Assembly (NCBI GenBank): GCA_021613535.1
Contig: CP075495.1
Coordinates: 10,912,001-10,976,000, forward strand
DNA: 64,000 bases
Origin: Adineta vaga
Lineage: Eukaryota > Rotifera
Direction of reading: 5' to 3'
The notes beneath the pieces are model-generated. The model searched no databases. It was not told the origin of the DNA and was given only the letters and a program-made list of their open reading frames with translations. The translations under genes and the position numbers were made by a program. How positions within the stretch are numbered: the first letter of the stretch is position 1; each line of letters opens with the position of its first letter. Below, piece by piece: positions 35,765-48,300 of the stretch.

Positions 35765-36993
35765 GCCTATCGACTACTAGTTCAAGGAACTAAATGAAAA
35801 GAAAATAGACATGAAAAATTTGCTATCTAACTATATTTATATAAAGATATATGCTCTTGCTTTTTTCACGATCGTTACACTCGATTGCATCCACAGATAA
35901 CCGATCAGTCTCCTTTTTTCAAGATCGATAAATATCACTGAATATACCAATGTCTTTCAAATCTAACCAAGCGTGTTTACATTAAAATAATAAACTTCAT
36001 CGATGAAGATTAAATTCATTGATTTACTTTTAATTCACGACAATGTTGAATAATCAAACAAGAAATCATATCATTTATGATTTATTCAATAAAAATAATT
36101 GAACAAAAATTTCGTTCTATTTATTAAGTGTGTAATCGTTTTAAGGTATATAAATGTATTATTTTGAAAATATATTACTAAAAGTCAGAACAATAATGAA
36201 GGTTTGCAATTTGAAAGTAGTATAAACCTTAACATTTTTTTCTTATGTCATTAACATTCGCACCATAACGTCATTTGATGACCTTTCTTTTTTTTTCTTC
36301 TTCGTCTTCTTTCCATTGAATTGACCTCAGTAATCGTAATACTATTGCAACAGGTGTGTAGTCAAAGAAGATTTATTCTTCTATTCTATCTAAAGATGAA
36401 ATTGATCGCTTTTTAAATGAACACATGATATCGAGCTTTTATTCATTCAACAATATAAGAGCTATCGACAACACTCTTCTATTCTTTTCTCCATACAATC
36501 AAGTTATACGTATTCTGTTTTACATTTTGATTAATAGTATGTTTTTCTTTTATAATTCTTTTGTATATTTGGAAAAAAAGAGAAAGAAATCTTTTCTCTC
36601 TCGTTTTTACTGGCATCTGTCTTGTGGTGTCAGTAGTAGTAGTAGTTATTGTTTCAAGTCGTTACACACCTTTACATATTACCTTCTAGCTTATTCATTC
36701 TTTTTTCTTGTTTTCTTACACGTTCTTCATCCTCATCATCATCATATAAGCACACACATACACGCGTGTGCGTCAAATATTCAATAGAGAAGAAACGGTG
36801 AAAGTAAAGAACTATCATTATATATATATATATATAGGAAAAAAAATCGAGACTCAGAAAAAAAGAATCAACGTATTTTTTTGACATTTTAGTTTTACCT
36901 TAAAGCAAACTCGATTCATCGAAACAAACGTAAAGAATAAAAACAAAATATTTGATTTATTATTGTTCGTTATTCATAGAAATCTATCCTTTT
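35765..36993. promoter_or_regulatory. Divergent upstream region, IPMPPP gene and Tctex1 gene
   Basis: 1.2 kb between two divergent starts. It contains an ATATAT tract at 36819-36836, a CACACATACACGCGTGTG palindrome-like patch near 36752-36770 and many T-tracts. Short open frames inside are low-complexity. Confidence 0.4.
36819..36836. repeat. (TA)n microsatellite
   Basis: Nine TA units in the upstream region of the Tctex1 gene. Confidence 0.8.
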
Positions 36994-37622
36994 ATGGCAA
37001 CAGCAACAACTCGTTATATATCAATTCCATCTTCAACAATAATAAATGAACAAAATTATCAATTAAATTCAAATCATAGTATGCTTATTCGCTCTTTTTT
37101 TTCTTCGTCTTTCTTTATCATTGAATAAATTTCTTATCTTTATTGAAGCTTCATCACTTCAAACAAATATCAATAAAGATTCAATGACTGCCATAAGCCC
37201 CGGTGTACCTGTCAAATTTGCTGATCAAGCATTCAGTATTGTATGTATCAGAATAAATCTTTCAAGTTTCAAAAGAAAACCACATGAACTATTTACATTC
37301 TTTTCCTTTCTAGCTTATTAAAGATCAAATTAGTCGATTACTTAATCTACCACAAATAAAACAACTTAAACATTCGGAAGAAAATGCTGCACGTACAGTT
37401 ACATTTGAAATTACAGAAATGGTTAAACGTATTGTTGCTCATCATATAAAAGATAACTATAAAGTTATTATACAAGTTATAACTTATCCTAAACAAGATG
37501 AAAATAATATTTTAATTATGAGTCGATGTTTATGGAATTATCGAACGGATGATGTTCTTTCGGTTGAAATTGAAACTGATGTATTCAAATTTTTGATTGT
37601 TATTCATGGTGTTCTATCGTAG
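36994..37622 (+). CDS. Tctex1-family dynein light chain
   Basis: Exons 36994-37078, 37149-37240 and 37314-37622 join to 161 residues. A ~60-residue Ser/Thr/Asn-rich N-terminal extension precedes a Tctex1 domain: ITEMVKRIVAHHIKDNYKVIIQVITYP, SRCLWNYRTDDVLSVEIE and the final strand FKFLIVIHGVL. Tctex1 light chains dimerise and link dynein heavy and intermediate chains to cargo. Versions with long N-terminal extensions (TCTEX1D/DYNLT2-type) are typical of ciliary and intraflagellar dynein. The exact subgroup cannot be decided by eye. The ATG at 36994 is the first in frame. Confidence 0.83.
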
Positions 37623-38710
37623 AGATGAATTTGAATGTTGATGTTATTATTTTTCTCAGGAATGATTTTTCTAAATGTATATTTTTTAGTTGAGTCAAAA
37701 TAAATATATCGTTTCGGTGCAGTGAAATGACGACGTTTTTTTTCTTAGAATTGATTAAATGACATCAAATGCATTTTAATGCTTGTCATCGCTGAAAAAT
37801 GAAGGTCAACATAATAAGTAAAGAAGAATTTCTATTCTCATTAGATCTCATTATATAATTTCAAGAGAGGCTTTGTAAAGAATTATTTCCAATGTTTTGA
37901 CAGTACGAATTGATTAAAAGAAGATACCAGGGAAGAATATTTATCGATCTGTTCATATAATGTGCTATTTTTAATACAATAGTTTTGAAAAATTCAAGTT
38001 TACAGAGCATTAGCGTTTCTATGAAAGCTTCATACATGCGCATGATTCTGATAATAAATAGATGATGCTTGCAAACAAAGATTATAACTTCATTCTTTTG
38101 TACGAAAAATTGATTTATAAGACTTATGTAATAGATCAAATCTTCATTCTTCTATTGTTAGTTTGAGCAGGAACACGTATTCTTAAGTTACACGTATTTC
38201 TTAATGATAGCAAAGGAGTGTACTATATCAGTTACTGCTATGAAGTTTTATCCATTCGAATGTGCAAAATCAATTAACTATGTTCATAAATTTTCGCACG
38301 TTATAAATCACTAAGAAAAATGGTAACTATCTTGTTTGCTAGCTTCACATGGATTATTCATTACAAACTCAATTATAAACAACAAGTCTTGATATTATTT
38401 TTACTATTTTGAAAATATCTATGTTTAATCACTTATTAATCTGAATAAATACAAAACGTTCGTATTATTGATTAAGTTTATATTGTTTCGTTAACAATGA
38501 GATCGTATTTGTTTAACAAATTGATAATGATATGAAGAAAAGAAAAAGATAAAAGTTTATCAATCAGAGATTTTTAATAGTATGAATCGATTTTGATTGA
38601 GATTGTTTTGGCTTTAGAAGTTAAAATGTTTATCTATTTGTTTGATAAAATAGAAAGACACTATTTTTCGAGTGAGATTCGAAAAAGAAAGAGAACTTTA
38701 AAGAAATTTT
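37623..38710. other. Intergenic, convergent Tctex1 and chitinase 3' regions
   Basis: 1.1 kb. A minus-strand open frame of 92 codons at 37861-38139 has no recognisable motif and may be chance. Nothing else is supported. Confidence 0.45.
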
Positions 38711-40211
38711 TCAATGAAAACAATCGGTCAATGAAACTGAAATATATATCAAACAAAACATATTAAATAGTAAGAGCAAAATTGAATTGGAATGGTCAGA
38801 TGCATGATTTGATAGAGTAGCTTGTGTTATTCGATAAGTTCGAATTGATGTTGTTGGACCTTGAAGACTATCCAAAGTTTTTCTTACAGTTGTTAATAAT
38901 GGATATTTTCCTTGACCACAAAAAGCACCATTGAAATCATCAAAATCAAGTGACCATATCATTGCACCAGCTAAACGTTGTTCAGCAACATAATGACATT
39001 TCTTTTCAATTGATTCTTGATTATCAAAACTAATCCATTGGTTCATCTTTATACGCGAATGGTACTTGTTGTTCTTTATCATATTCCATATGCCATTTTT
39101 GTTTTTTAATTAAATCACATATTTCATAGTAAGATAGAAAACCACTACTAGCAGTAAAATTACCCGGTAAACCAGGACCTTTTGATGCACCATATGGTTT
39201 TGTATCTGCATTTTTCTTTTGTTTTAATTTAAATGTTCGACCATACATTCCAAGACCCAGAACTAATTTCGAAGCTGGACATCCACCTTCGATCCACGTA
39301 TCGACAGTTGCTTGTTGATTTAATAAACGTTTATCACCTTTTTCACTTGAACGTGGATATAGAGGACTATTAAATCCTGTATGTGTATTCCAACTACCTG
39401 TAAAAAAAGAATAAACAAAATTTCATTTGATCTTAAACAGATAAAACTCAATGAACCAACCATGATAATCATAAGCCATTAAGTTAACATAATCAAGATA
39501 GTTTGCTACATCTTTGATATCATAGCCAGCTTCAATCTTGGGACGATAAGCTGCAACAGCAGCAGTTAATAAAAGACGTGGTCGATCAGTTAAAAATGCT
39601 TCATTTTGAAATTCTAATCGATAGTCACGAACAAGTGAACTAAATATGCGTCGATCATTTTCTGTTTCTGGAAATTCCCAATCTAAATCTAATCCATCAA
39701 ATTTATATTTTCGTAAATATTTTATTGTATTTCGAATAAAATCACGACGTATTTTATCGGGTTCAAATGTATTTCGAAATTGTGTTGCATTAACACTTGC
39801 ACCACCCAATGATAATAAGGTTTTCATTTGAGGATTTTTATGTTTCAATATATTGAATTGTTCGTACATGCTCATTGGTGGTGCTGGTTTGATGACTGGT
39901 TTACCATTAAGACGACCCTTAACACCAGGTTTGCCGATATCATTTGTCACAACTGGTGCTGTGGATGGAGATGCTTTAACATCATTAACTTCAAATGGAA
40001 TAGGAGTTCGATTGATCATATCGATATTAGCAAATGCATAATAAAGATGTGTACAAAGTGATGGATCGATATGAGAAGGAAGAAAACGTCCAAGTCCTTG
40101 TCGATGCTGTGCCCAATTTGTAAAATAACAACCAACAATAAATTGTTGACTATGTATGGATTGAATAAATATGGTTAGTAATAGTAAACAAGTTATGGTA
40201 CAACGCTTCAT
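38711..40211 (-). CDS. GH18 chitinase with a one-base frameshift
   Basis: Exon 1 (40211-39461) starts with a signal peptide and gives VGCYFTNWAQHRQG, SLGGASVNATQF and the GH18 active-site strand DGLDLDWEFP with the catalytic Glu. Exon 2 starts at 39397 with GSWNTHTGF, VLGLGMYGRTF and later AGAMIWSLDFDDF and CGQGKYPLL. The C-terminus is hydrophobic, suggesting a GPI anchor or membrane tail. At 39044 the frame breaks: ...FAYKD is in one frame and NQWISFDNQ, the expected continuation, is in the next, separated by one extra base. No intron fits. As written the protein would stop at 39030 and lack the last ~110 residues including a barrel strand. Everything else is well conserved, so this is either a very recent mutation or a sequence error. 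Confidence 0.85.
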
Positions 40212-40492
40212 TTTTCAATTTTCGTTAATATAGTGCGAACGATAAACTCATTCTTTTTGTGAATCTTTTTTCGTTGTGACGATACTTATCTCTATCTCTA
40301 TTTTGGTCTGTACAAATAATAAGTAACTATACAAATAGAGAAAAGAACGACATACATACGACCATCGTCCGACAACGACAACTATATACACAAAACGTGA
40401 TCGTACAACTGAGAGAGGATCAACATTTTCGTTTTTACTTCTCTCACAATTATGACAAACAAAAATGATCTAAATTGCAACATCTCATTCTT

Positions 40493-40522
40493 TTTCTCTC
40501 TGTCTCTCTCTCTGTCTCTTGT
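40493..40522. repeat. (TC)n-rich tract
   Basis: TCTCTC units interrupted by TG, about 290 bp upstream of the chitinase start; a GAGA-type element on the gene strand. Confidence 0.65.
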
Positions 40523-41367
40523 CTATTCATTCATTCTTTCTATCTTTATCATCATAATTTAAGTCAACTGTCCTAGTTCTAATACCAAACAAAACAATCA
40601 AATTCAATACTTAATCATAGAAGTAAAATAACCAATTATGTAGTACAAAAAAGGTTTGCTAAAATACTATTAGAAAATCAATCATACAAATGTTTATTTA
40701 AAAACATGTAAAGCAAATTATTCTCATTGATAAACTTTTATCAGAATAGACACTGATTGATTTCCTCAATGAGAATGACGGAAATAGCTACACTTTCAAT
40801 CGGAAATCATTCGTTAAAAATACTCTATCATAGAATAACCTTTCAAAGCAAACAAGATAGTTCGGTGTTAATAAAAGCGTTACTACTGAATTTTTTTACA
40901 TTGAAAACAACACTGATTTTATCAAATTTCGTTATACATTGAAATTACTCGAAATTATATTCTATACATCCATCTATTCTTCCTATGTATATATTTATTG
41001 ATGAATCATTTTCTTAATATTCTCTTCACACTCTATTACACAGAAATCTGATATTTATTAAACAACGTTATGTCTTAAAGAGTCGTCGATGATTGATATT
41101 CTGACAACTATTACTTTTTCTTTTTCTTCATTTTAAGTTTTTCTTCGAATTGAAGCTGCATCAAGCAACTCGCAGAATATTATCAACTCATTATTACCGT
41201 AAATATCTAAGTAAATCGTTGTTTCTTTTTTACTCTGTACCATTTTTATAAATCATGAGCTTCTTTATAAAAATTTATTAAAATTTGCAAAAGAAGAACT
41301 CAACAACTGGTTCCATGTATTTTCTTGCATATTTGACATATGTGCGCATACGTTGAACAATTGCTTC

Positions 41368-41408
41368 GATTGATTGATTGAATGAATGAATGAATGAATG
41401 AACGAATG
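41368..41408. repeat. (GATT)n/(GAAT)n tandem repeat
   Basis: About ten 4-bp units, GATT changing to GAAT, in non-coding DNA. Confidence 0.85.
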
Positions 41409-41919
41409 CACAGTAGACGTATTCTTGGACAATAACAAAAGCGATGTGTTAGAATGGAGTAAATGAGAGGTACTTGCTTTATATCATGATAAAAATACAA
41501 CAAAAGGAACTGATCGATTCTTTGCATTCTCTATTTTCTCTCTCTCTCTTTCCCTTCTTTTTTATTCTTGTCCGATTACATTTATACAATAGAAAAAAGA
41601 CTCCTGCCTTAACATGTCTTTGACTGACGTGCACTAGTCTCACCTTGCTCTGAGCTACAACCTCCTCTGTTGGTTATATTATTCATTCACCTGTATGTCT
41701 TCTGCACCAACGCAACATATACATATATGACGATAGAGTCGAATAAATTTCGCTATGCAATATGAAGACTAACATATTTTATTGTCAATAATAACGTTGT
41801 ATCACATGTGTTCTATGCATAATACCGTTGTTTTATGATCATTTTTTTTCGCATTATTTATCGTTAACAACAAAGATTATCTGTGCAAAATAATCGCTCT
41901 AATTATTTGTTCGTAGAAT

Positions 41920-42601
41920 ATGGGAAAAGTTCTTGCGAAAGTTATGAAAAAATTATCAGCAGATGGACCAAAACGTATACTTATGCTTGGTTTAGATAAT
42001 GCAGGTAGAATAATGTTTGTACTCCAATGATTTTCTCTAGAAATATCTATTTTAGGTAAAACAACGATACTCTATCGAATGAAACGTACAGAAGATTTTC
42101 ATACTGTACCAACCATTGGTATGTGACGAAGAAATTTTCACAGGAAATTCTTATTTTTCTTCTTATGCATAAATAGGTTTTAATGTTGAAACGATCTCAC
42201 CTTGTCGTGGTATTTCTTTAACTGTTTGGGATGTTGGTGGTCAAGATCATTTACGAACTTTATGGCATCATTATTTTGATAATGTCGATGGACTTGTATT
42301 CGTTGTTGATTCAACTGATAGTCGTCGTCTTCATGTCGCTCGTGCTGAATTAGAAGGAATCTATAAACATGAAGCAATGGATAACGTTCCACTTATTGTT
42401 TTAGCAAATAAACAAGATACAGATGATGCTTTACCTGCTGAAGAAATTGCTCGAAAACTTAATCTGTTAGATTGGCCTGAAGATTCGTATTATATCGTTC
42501 CATGTTGTGCATTAAGTGGTGATGGAATAACAGATGCTTTTACTACTCTAGCACAAATGATTCGTCGACAACAAAAATCACGTCGTTTAGGTTTTGGCTA
42601 A
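41920..42601 (+). CDS. ARF/ARL-family small GTPase
   Basis: Exons 41920-42004, 42056-42118 and 42177-42601 give 190 residues. The start MGKVLAKV keeps Gly2, so N-myristoylation is likely. Nucleotide-binding motifs are all present: GLDNAGKTT (P-loop), TIGFNVET (switch 1), WDVGGQD (switch 2), NKQD and CALSGDG. The start and RILMLGLD resemble ARF6, but the interswitch (SPCRGISLTVWDV) and the basic C-terminus RRQQKSRRLGFG are divergent. I therefore call it ARF-like rather than ARF6. Such GTPases recruit coats and effectors to membranes. A TTCGTAG acceptor lies one base before the ATG, so a UTR intron or trans-splicing is likely. Confidence 0.93.
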
Positions 42602-43617
42602 TGGAATAGAATCATCAACTAACGATGAAACTATCATTTTCTATTTATGTCAGATGAAAATAGAAGACGGTGATTTAAATGTAAAAATTCATAACATTTT
42701 TCATTGGCTCATTATTATATTTTTATACTGAAAACAACTTTTTTGTGTTGGAAAATAATTGGATATCAGAATAAAGAAATGTGCGTGTTTTTATTGATCA
42801 TGTATAGATAAAAATTAAGTTCATTGCCAATTGATATGACTAACATTGTGTTGTAGCACTTTAAAACGAGGTTCTATATTCATTTCATAAATACATTGAT
42901 TATATTTATTCGAAACAGTGAATAACAATCTAAAAAAGAAGTTATCGAAGACAGGTAACTTCTTCTTTTCGAAAATATAAAATGAACAAAACTGAATGAC
43001 AGTGTGTCAATCAGACATGCAATTAAATGAACAAAAGAATTTGGCGACACCTTCTGAGTTGTTAAAGAATACTGCAATACATTCTTCTTTTCTATTAAAA
43101 ATAGAATGAAGTCATTCTGACATTTATCTTATTGCAATTCTTTTCTAAAAGTAGAATTCATATAAGACGTTTGATTCACTTGTGATACATTCCTCATGAT
43201 CAAAAATCATACAATGATTATGAGTACCAAATCGATTATTCAAATGAAATTCGTTACCTTGATTCAGAAGTTTTGATGAGATTCGAATCAATCAAGATAT
43301 TGTATTTATCGAGTTCTCTCGATTATTTCTTCAAAGAATTTACTTTTAGTTAGTACCATAGAAATGTAGTATTTAAAGTAAACTTTTATTTTTACGATAG
43401 ATTGCAATTCCTGCACAATGAAACCTAATAATGCGGTACGAAAGAAGAGAATTTTTCAGTTCAAATATGTAATCGAAGAAATGTATTAACAACAAAACGA
43501 AATGTCAATACTAGAATTTCATTTCAAATCAATTTCTCGTAAATATACAACAAAAATCGAGTGTATTTAGAATGAAATAACGTTGACAACGTTTGACATA
43601 TTTCTTTATTTGAAATA
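42602..43617. other. Intergenic, convergent ARF-like and GH25-like 3' regions
   Basis: 1.0 kb, AT-rich, no exon seen. An ATAAAG at about 42771 may act in ARF-like 3' end formation. Confidence 0.45.
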
Positions 43618-44353
43618 TTAAAAGATATTTTTATTAAGAACTACTCCACATTCTTTTACATTACTGATAAATTGTTTCATTAAAGGTTGAATCCACCAAA
43701 CGATTGAAAACGATTGAATGATTTATCTCTATCATGTTGCATGTACCATAATGGTGATCCAAAGGAAAACCTACTGACATTGTTCGTAATTGTTATCCAT
43801 TGAGATTTCGATGTACAAATGCCATATTTAATACTAGAATTCTTTATTTCCAGAATTAGATCTTGAACAAATTGAATATTTGCATCTGTATCATTCTGCC
43901 ACTCGCCTTCAACATCTAACCAAAGCCTGTCTATATGTACATTTTCATCTTTTAGATAATCAATTGTTTCGAAAATCTAGAAGGTGGAAAGTATTGTGTA
44001 AGAAATGAAAGTGACATTCAATTCTTATGAATACTTGTTGAGATGGATCATTGCATGCAAGGCATGGCAATAAATAACCATCTACATGATTGAAACCAGC
44101 TGCTCGGGCATTTCTAATCGTTACTGCACTGTTTATATCTACCACGCCACTATTTCGATAAATTCGAACAATTATAAATTTATATCCATTATCTAGTTTT
44201 TCAAAATGACAGAGACGAAAATGTTTTTATTAGCCACATACCTTTCAGACATTCGAATTGTTCTTGTGAAACTTTTTGAGAAACATCCACACCAACTGTA
44301 GTCAAAACCGATGGAACTATCAATATCAAGATCAACTGTAGAAACAGCAACAT
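43618..44353 (-). CDS. GH25-like lysozyme, C-terminus frameshifted
   Basis: Exons 44353-44242, 44192-44035 and from 43976. A signal peptide is followed by TVGVDVSQKVS, NGYKFIIVRIYR, NARAAGFNHVDGYLLPCLAC, LWLDVEGEW, YGICTSKSQW and LWYMQHDRD, which match nematode/amoeba-type GH25 lysozymes (VDVSQ, NARAAG, WLDIEG, and a paired Cys loop). The Asp and Glu of WLDVEG are the expected catalytic pair. Near 43690 the frame FGGF runs to a stop at 43680, while the expected family ending (QPLMKQF then CGVVLN) continues in another frame to 43618; one base is missing. The shorter reading has 188 residues and lacks the last strand. The role would be digestion of bacterial walls. The frame break may be real or a sequence error. 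Confidence 0.75.
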
Positions 44354-45357
44354 ACAAAATTCGCGTTTAACTGCAAAATTGTTTCATTTGACAAAGAACG
44401 ATGAGAAAAAGTGGGCTTCAATATTCACGACTTTTTTCTTCTTACTTCAACATTTAAATTTTTTGCTGTTCTGTTCTGTAAATTTTTATGCGTACAGATC
44501 TCACTGCATTATTTCAAGGGTTCTATAAAATTCCAACGGAAAAAAATGCATTGAATTTTCGATGTCATCACCTATAAATTGTGTTGTTTGTTCATTTATG
44601 GACATGTTACAGAAGTAATTGTAAGTGCTCTTGCACAACTTTTTTGTATGTACGCAATGCAATCAATAATATTTTTCATCGAAAAATCGTTCTTCAATAC
44701 TGTCCCTAATCGATTTTGATATGCGTTGAGTATTCAACAGGATCTTGGTTTCAATAAATGAGTGACTATCGTAGCTATGATTAGAAACGTAAATATATAA
44801 TTTGAAATTTATAAGCTTTGTCTTCTCTTTCTATTGAATACAATTCCTCCATTAACATCGTAGAATCATGCCAAATATGACATTTACAAAAATCACAAGC
44901 AATAGAAAGATAAACACCTGACTATCTGTAGACGAGATCGCTCTCTCTTCTAAACCTGCGATCTTGTCGTTCAGGAGGTCTGTTGTTTGATTAGGAGCAG
45001 GTACTAAACGAAAAGTTGACATTCGCTGAAGAAGTGACTAATTCATTGGCAAGTTAAAAATACGAATCTTGGATAAGATCTGTGTTAGGATCAATGAAGA
45101 TGATATATTTAAGTTCACCTTTCTTACCGCCAATATTAATTTACTAAACGAAAACAGATTTATCTTAGAATATTTTCGCCACGTTTCAACAATCTATTCG
45201 AGTGCGAATCAATATAATATGTATGTTTCAGATAAGTTCAATTTTCAATTGTCAGTACAATTCTCGCTATGTCAACATATTATGAATTTATAGTAGTTTC
45301 AAAAGAAAATTATACGATCAGTGAAAATATAAACGTTAGTGTTGTCTACTATTTCGT
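44354..45357. other. Intergenic, divergent region
   Basis: 1.0 kb. An open frame at 45069-45293 lacks an ATG start and a splice link to the next gene, so I do not call it. Nothing else is visible. Confidence 0.4.
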
Positions 45358-48300
45358 ATGAATAAAAAATTCAATCCCTTCACGTTTATTATCTATTTCA
45401 TTTCTATGTCAATAAGAAAAAAACATTCGCTTAAACAAAAAAGGACATTATATATTGCTGTTAATCCAATAATAAATATATTAGCCGCCTTCTTTTCTCC
45501 TTCGATGATCTCTAATTACTATTTAACTGTTCAAAACTATCTTGAACAAAATAGAAATAATTGTATTTTGCCTGAACATATCAAACGAGGATGGAATCGT
45601 ATGTCTATAACTCATCATTATTTTTATGTTTACTATTTACTAGACATTCATACATTCGAAGAAAACGAATATAAAAATCGATCATGCATAATTGCATCCG
45701 ATGTTCAAATTCCCAATTCAGTCGTTCGACAACGTCTAGGAACAACACAAATCACATTGAAACAAAATATGAAAATATTACACAAAGTATTTGAATTACC
45801 TGAAGAATTATTAAAAAATTTATCCATGGAACAACAAATTGCTAGTCCAATGGATGATGAACAATTAAATGTTGATTGGAACGACGATGATGATGAAACA
45901 GATTTGAAACGAAAAAAATCCGTTATAACGACAATTATCGAAAAACAACGTGAAAAACGACGAAAATATGAAGATTATAACTATGATTATGATTATAGTC
46001 AAGCATTACCACTCGATGAAATAATCGAAGAAATTCGTACTAATATTGGTAAAGATTTAAAAAGTGAAGAGTTAAAATTGATTACTCAATTGATGCAAAT
46101 CATTAGTCAACATAAACAAGATCAAGTGATGAATATTTTCGATGAATTAACTGCTATTCACTTAATTAGAAAATTTGGTGGTGTTCCAAAACTTGTTCAA
46201 GTAATGAAAATAGTTTCATTTCAAAGAGGATAACAAAGATTTTGTTTGAAGGCATTACAAGAAATTCAGAAAGCATTTGAACAAGTAGCAATGAAAGCAA
46301 ATATTGCTTCGATTGAAACAGTTATCGATGTTTTATTAGAAAAAGATGATACCTATCGTGTAGCAGTCGATTTATTAAATTCATTTAATGAATTTGTGAA
46401 GAAAAATAAACATCAAGGAAAAGTGAATTTAAATGATAAATTTGGTAATGAGTAGTTAGTTTACTTTAGTTATATATCCATTGATCTCATCATTGATATC
46501 AAATCATCTCTAGGTGATATATTAGATCATGATCATACTTTGTTCAATATTTTGATTAAAGATCGTATCAGTCGATTACGTAAATTTATAAAATTAGATA
46601 TATATGTTGTTATCATTCAATTTTCGTTTTAGCAACATCGCATTTAACAACATTGATTAATGATTTGCAAACAGTTCGGAATCTCGATAGAAATCAATTG
46701 AATAAAACTCATGATGAACAACTCAAATATTTATCAGATCAATTGAATATGATTTTTACACGTGCACACTTTGATGGTATTAAAACAACGTTTCATTCAA
46801 TGAATTCACATATTAGTCAAGAATTAACAAAATTTATCGATCAAATTGAACGTAGTTTAGCAATTAAATTAACTGAACATGAAACTATTCTTATTGAATC
46901 ATATATTCACGATCATCTTTCTTCATTGGTAAATAGAATTTTGTTTTGATAGGATTGACATATAATTGCTTTTTTTTCAATAGACTGAAAATGAATTAAA
47001 AATGATCTATGAACGATTAGCTCAACAAGGCACTCTTAAACGTCATTAACGCTTTGAACGAATGGAATCAAACAATAACAATGGATTTAATGAAGAAAAT
47101 CGATAGCGATGGACTAGGTACAGTTATTGAAAATATGAAAGAAGCTCGTTTTAATATCAATTCAATCAATGAACTTACAAAAGAGTTAGTTGCTATTAAT
47201 AATTATATACAAACGCAATCGTCAATATCAATTGAACAAATTCAAAATCAATTAGGTTTATTTTGAAAGCAAAATACATTTTGTTTCTATATGATTCTTT
47301 GTAGAGATGACATTCTTTATTGCAACACGCGATTTAAGTGAACAACAGATTCAAGAATTAATCAAATCCACGAATCTCTATTTGAAAACTCATCTATCTC
47401 TCCCTGAAAATGTGACGAAAGAACAAAGTTTGATGCTTCTTGAACATTTGAAATTACCCATTATACGTATTTGTTTACAACGCATTTTAAATTCTGTTCA
47501 TGGTAAATCGGTTGACTTGACAAAGGTTTCGAATGAATTCTATAAACAAACTATGGCTGACTTATTGCATGAATTACTTCATGGATCTGATGAATTTAAT
47601 CAAAGTCTATTGTTTCAACAAGTGAAAGAACAATTAAAGAAGAATAAAGATTTATCGGATAGAATTTATCGGCAAATGATTAAAGAAAAGTTAATTACAA
47701 TCGATACTAAAATTAAAATAGATACAGATAAAAAGAAATTAACTATGATTACCAATCATGTGAATAAAATACTGAATAATAAAGAAGATCGTGCAAAACA
47801 ATCACAATTAGTAGAAATATTGAACAAAACTGAAATGTAAGTATATAATTCAAGTTAATTTGAAAAGTAGACGTGAGAATTTATGAATAGAATTTTACCT
47901 GAACGTATAAAACATTGGTACAGTAAAAACTCATATGTTAAACAGACATCATTATCAAAAATTAAGAAAGAATCCATTAGTCGAAAAAACAATGTTACAA
48001 ATCAGCTTGATCAAGTATCTAAAACTTCGAAAGAATACTCATCAACGACTAAAAAGATCAATTCCATGAAACTTCCTAGTGAAAGAAAAAACCTATCTTT
48101 GATGCCTCAAATAACAACACACAAAAATAATGTCGATCTATCTAATCGTAAAAGTGATGAAGAGAAATCGAAGATTAGTCCACAAACAACAATTTCACTC
48201 AAATCCGAATTCGAAGTACATGAAAAGAGCATAGTGGTTCCTAGTGACGATCAGCAATCAATTGTATCACCGATAACAGAAATGTCAAATATCAACGATG

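Larger units (their letters stand above)
40212..41919. other. Intergenic, divergent chitinase and ARF-like upstream region
   Basis: 1.7 kb with a TCTC-rich tract (about 40493-40522) and a GATT/GAAT tandem repeat (about 41368-41408). No exon is supported. Confidence 0.45.

Noticed and set aside
38711-44353. Horizontal transfer of the chitinase and GH25-like lysozyme
   Set aside because: Both have introns and animal/nematode-type sequence features and the same base composition as neighbours. Nothing in the sequence alone supports recent transfer.
45069-45293. 74-codon open frame upstream of the helical protein
   Set aside because: It has no ATG start and no splice link that joins in phase to the exon at 45358.
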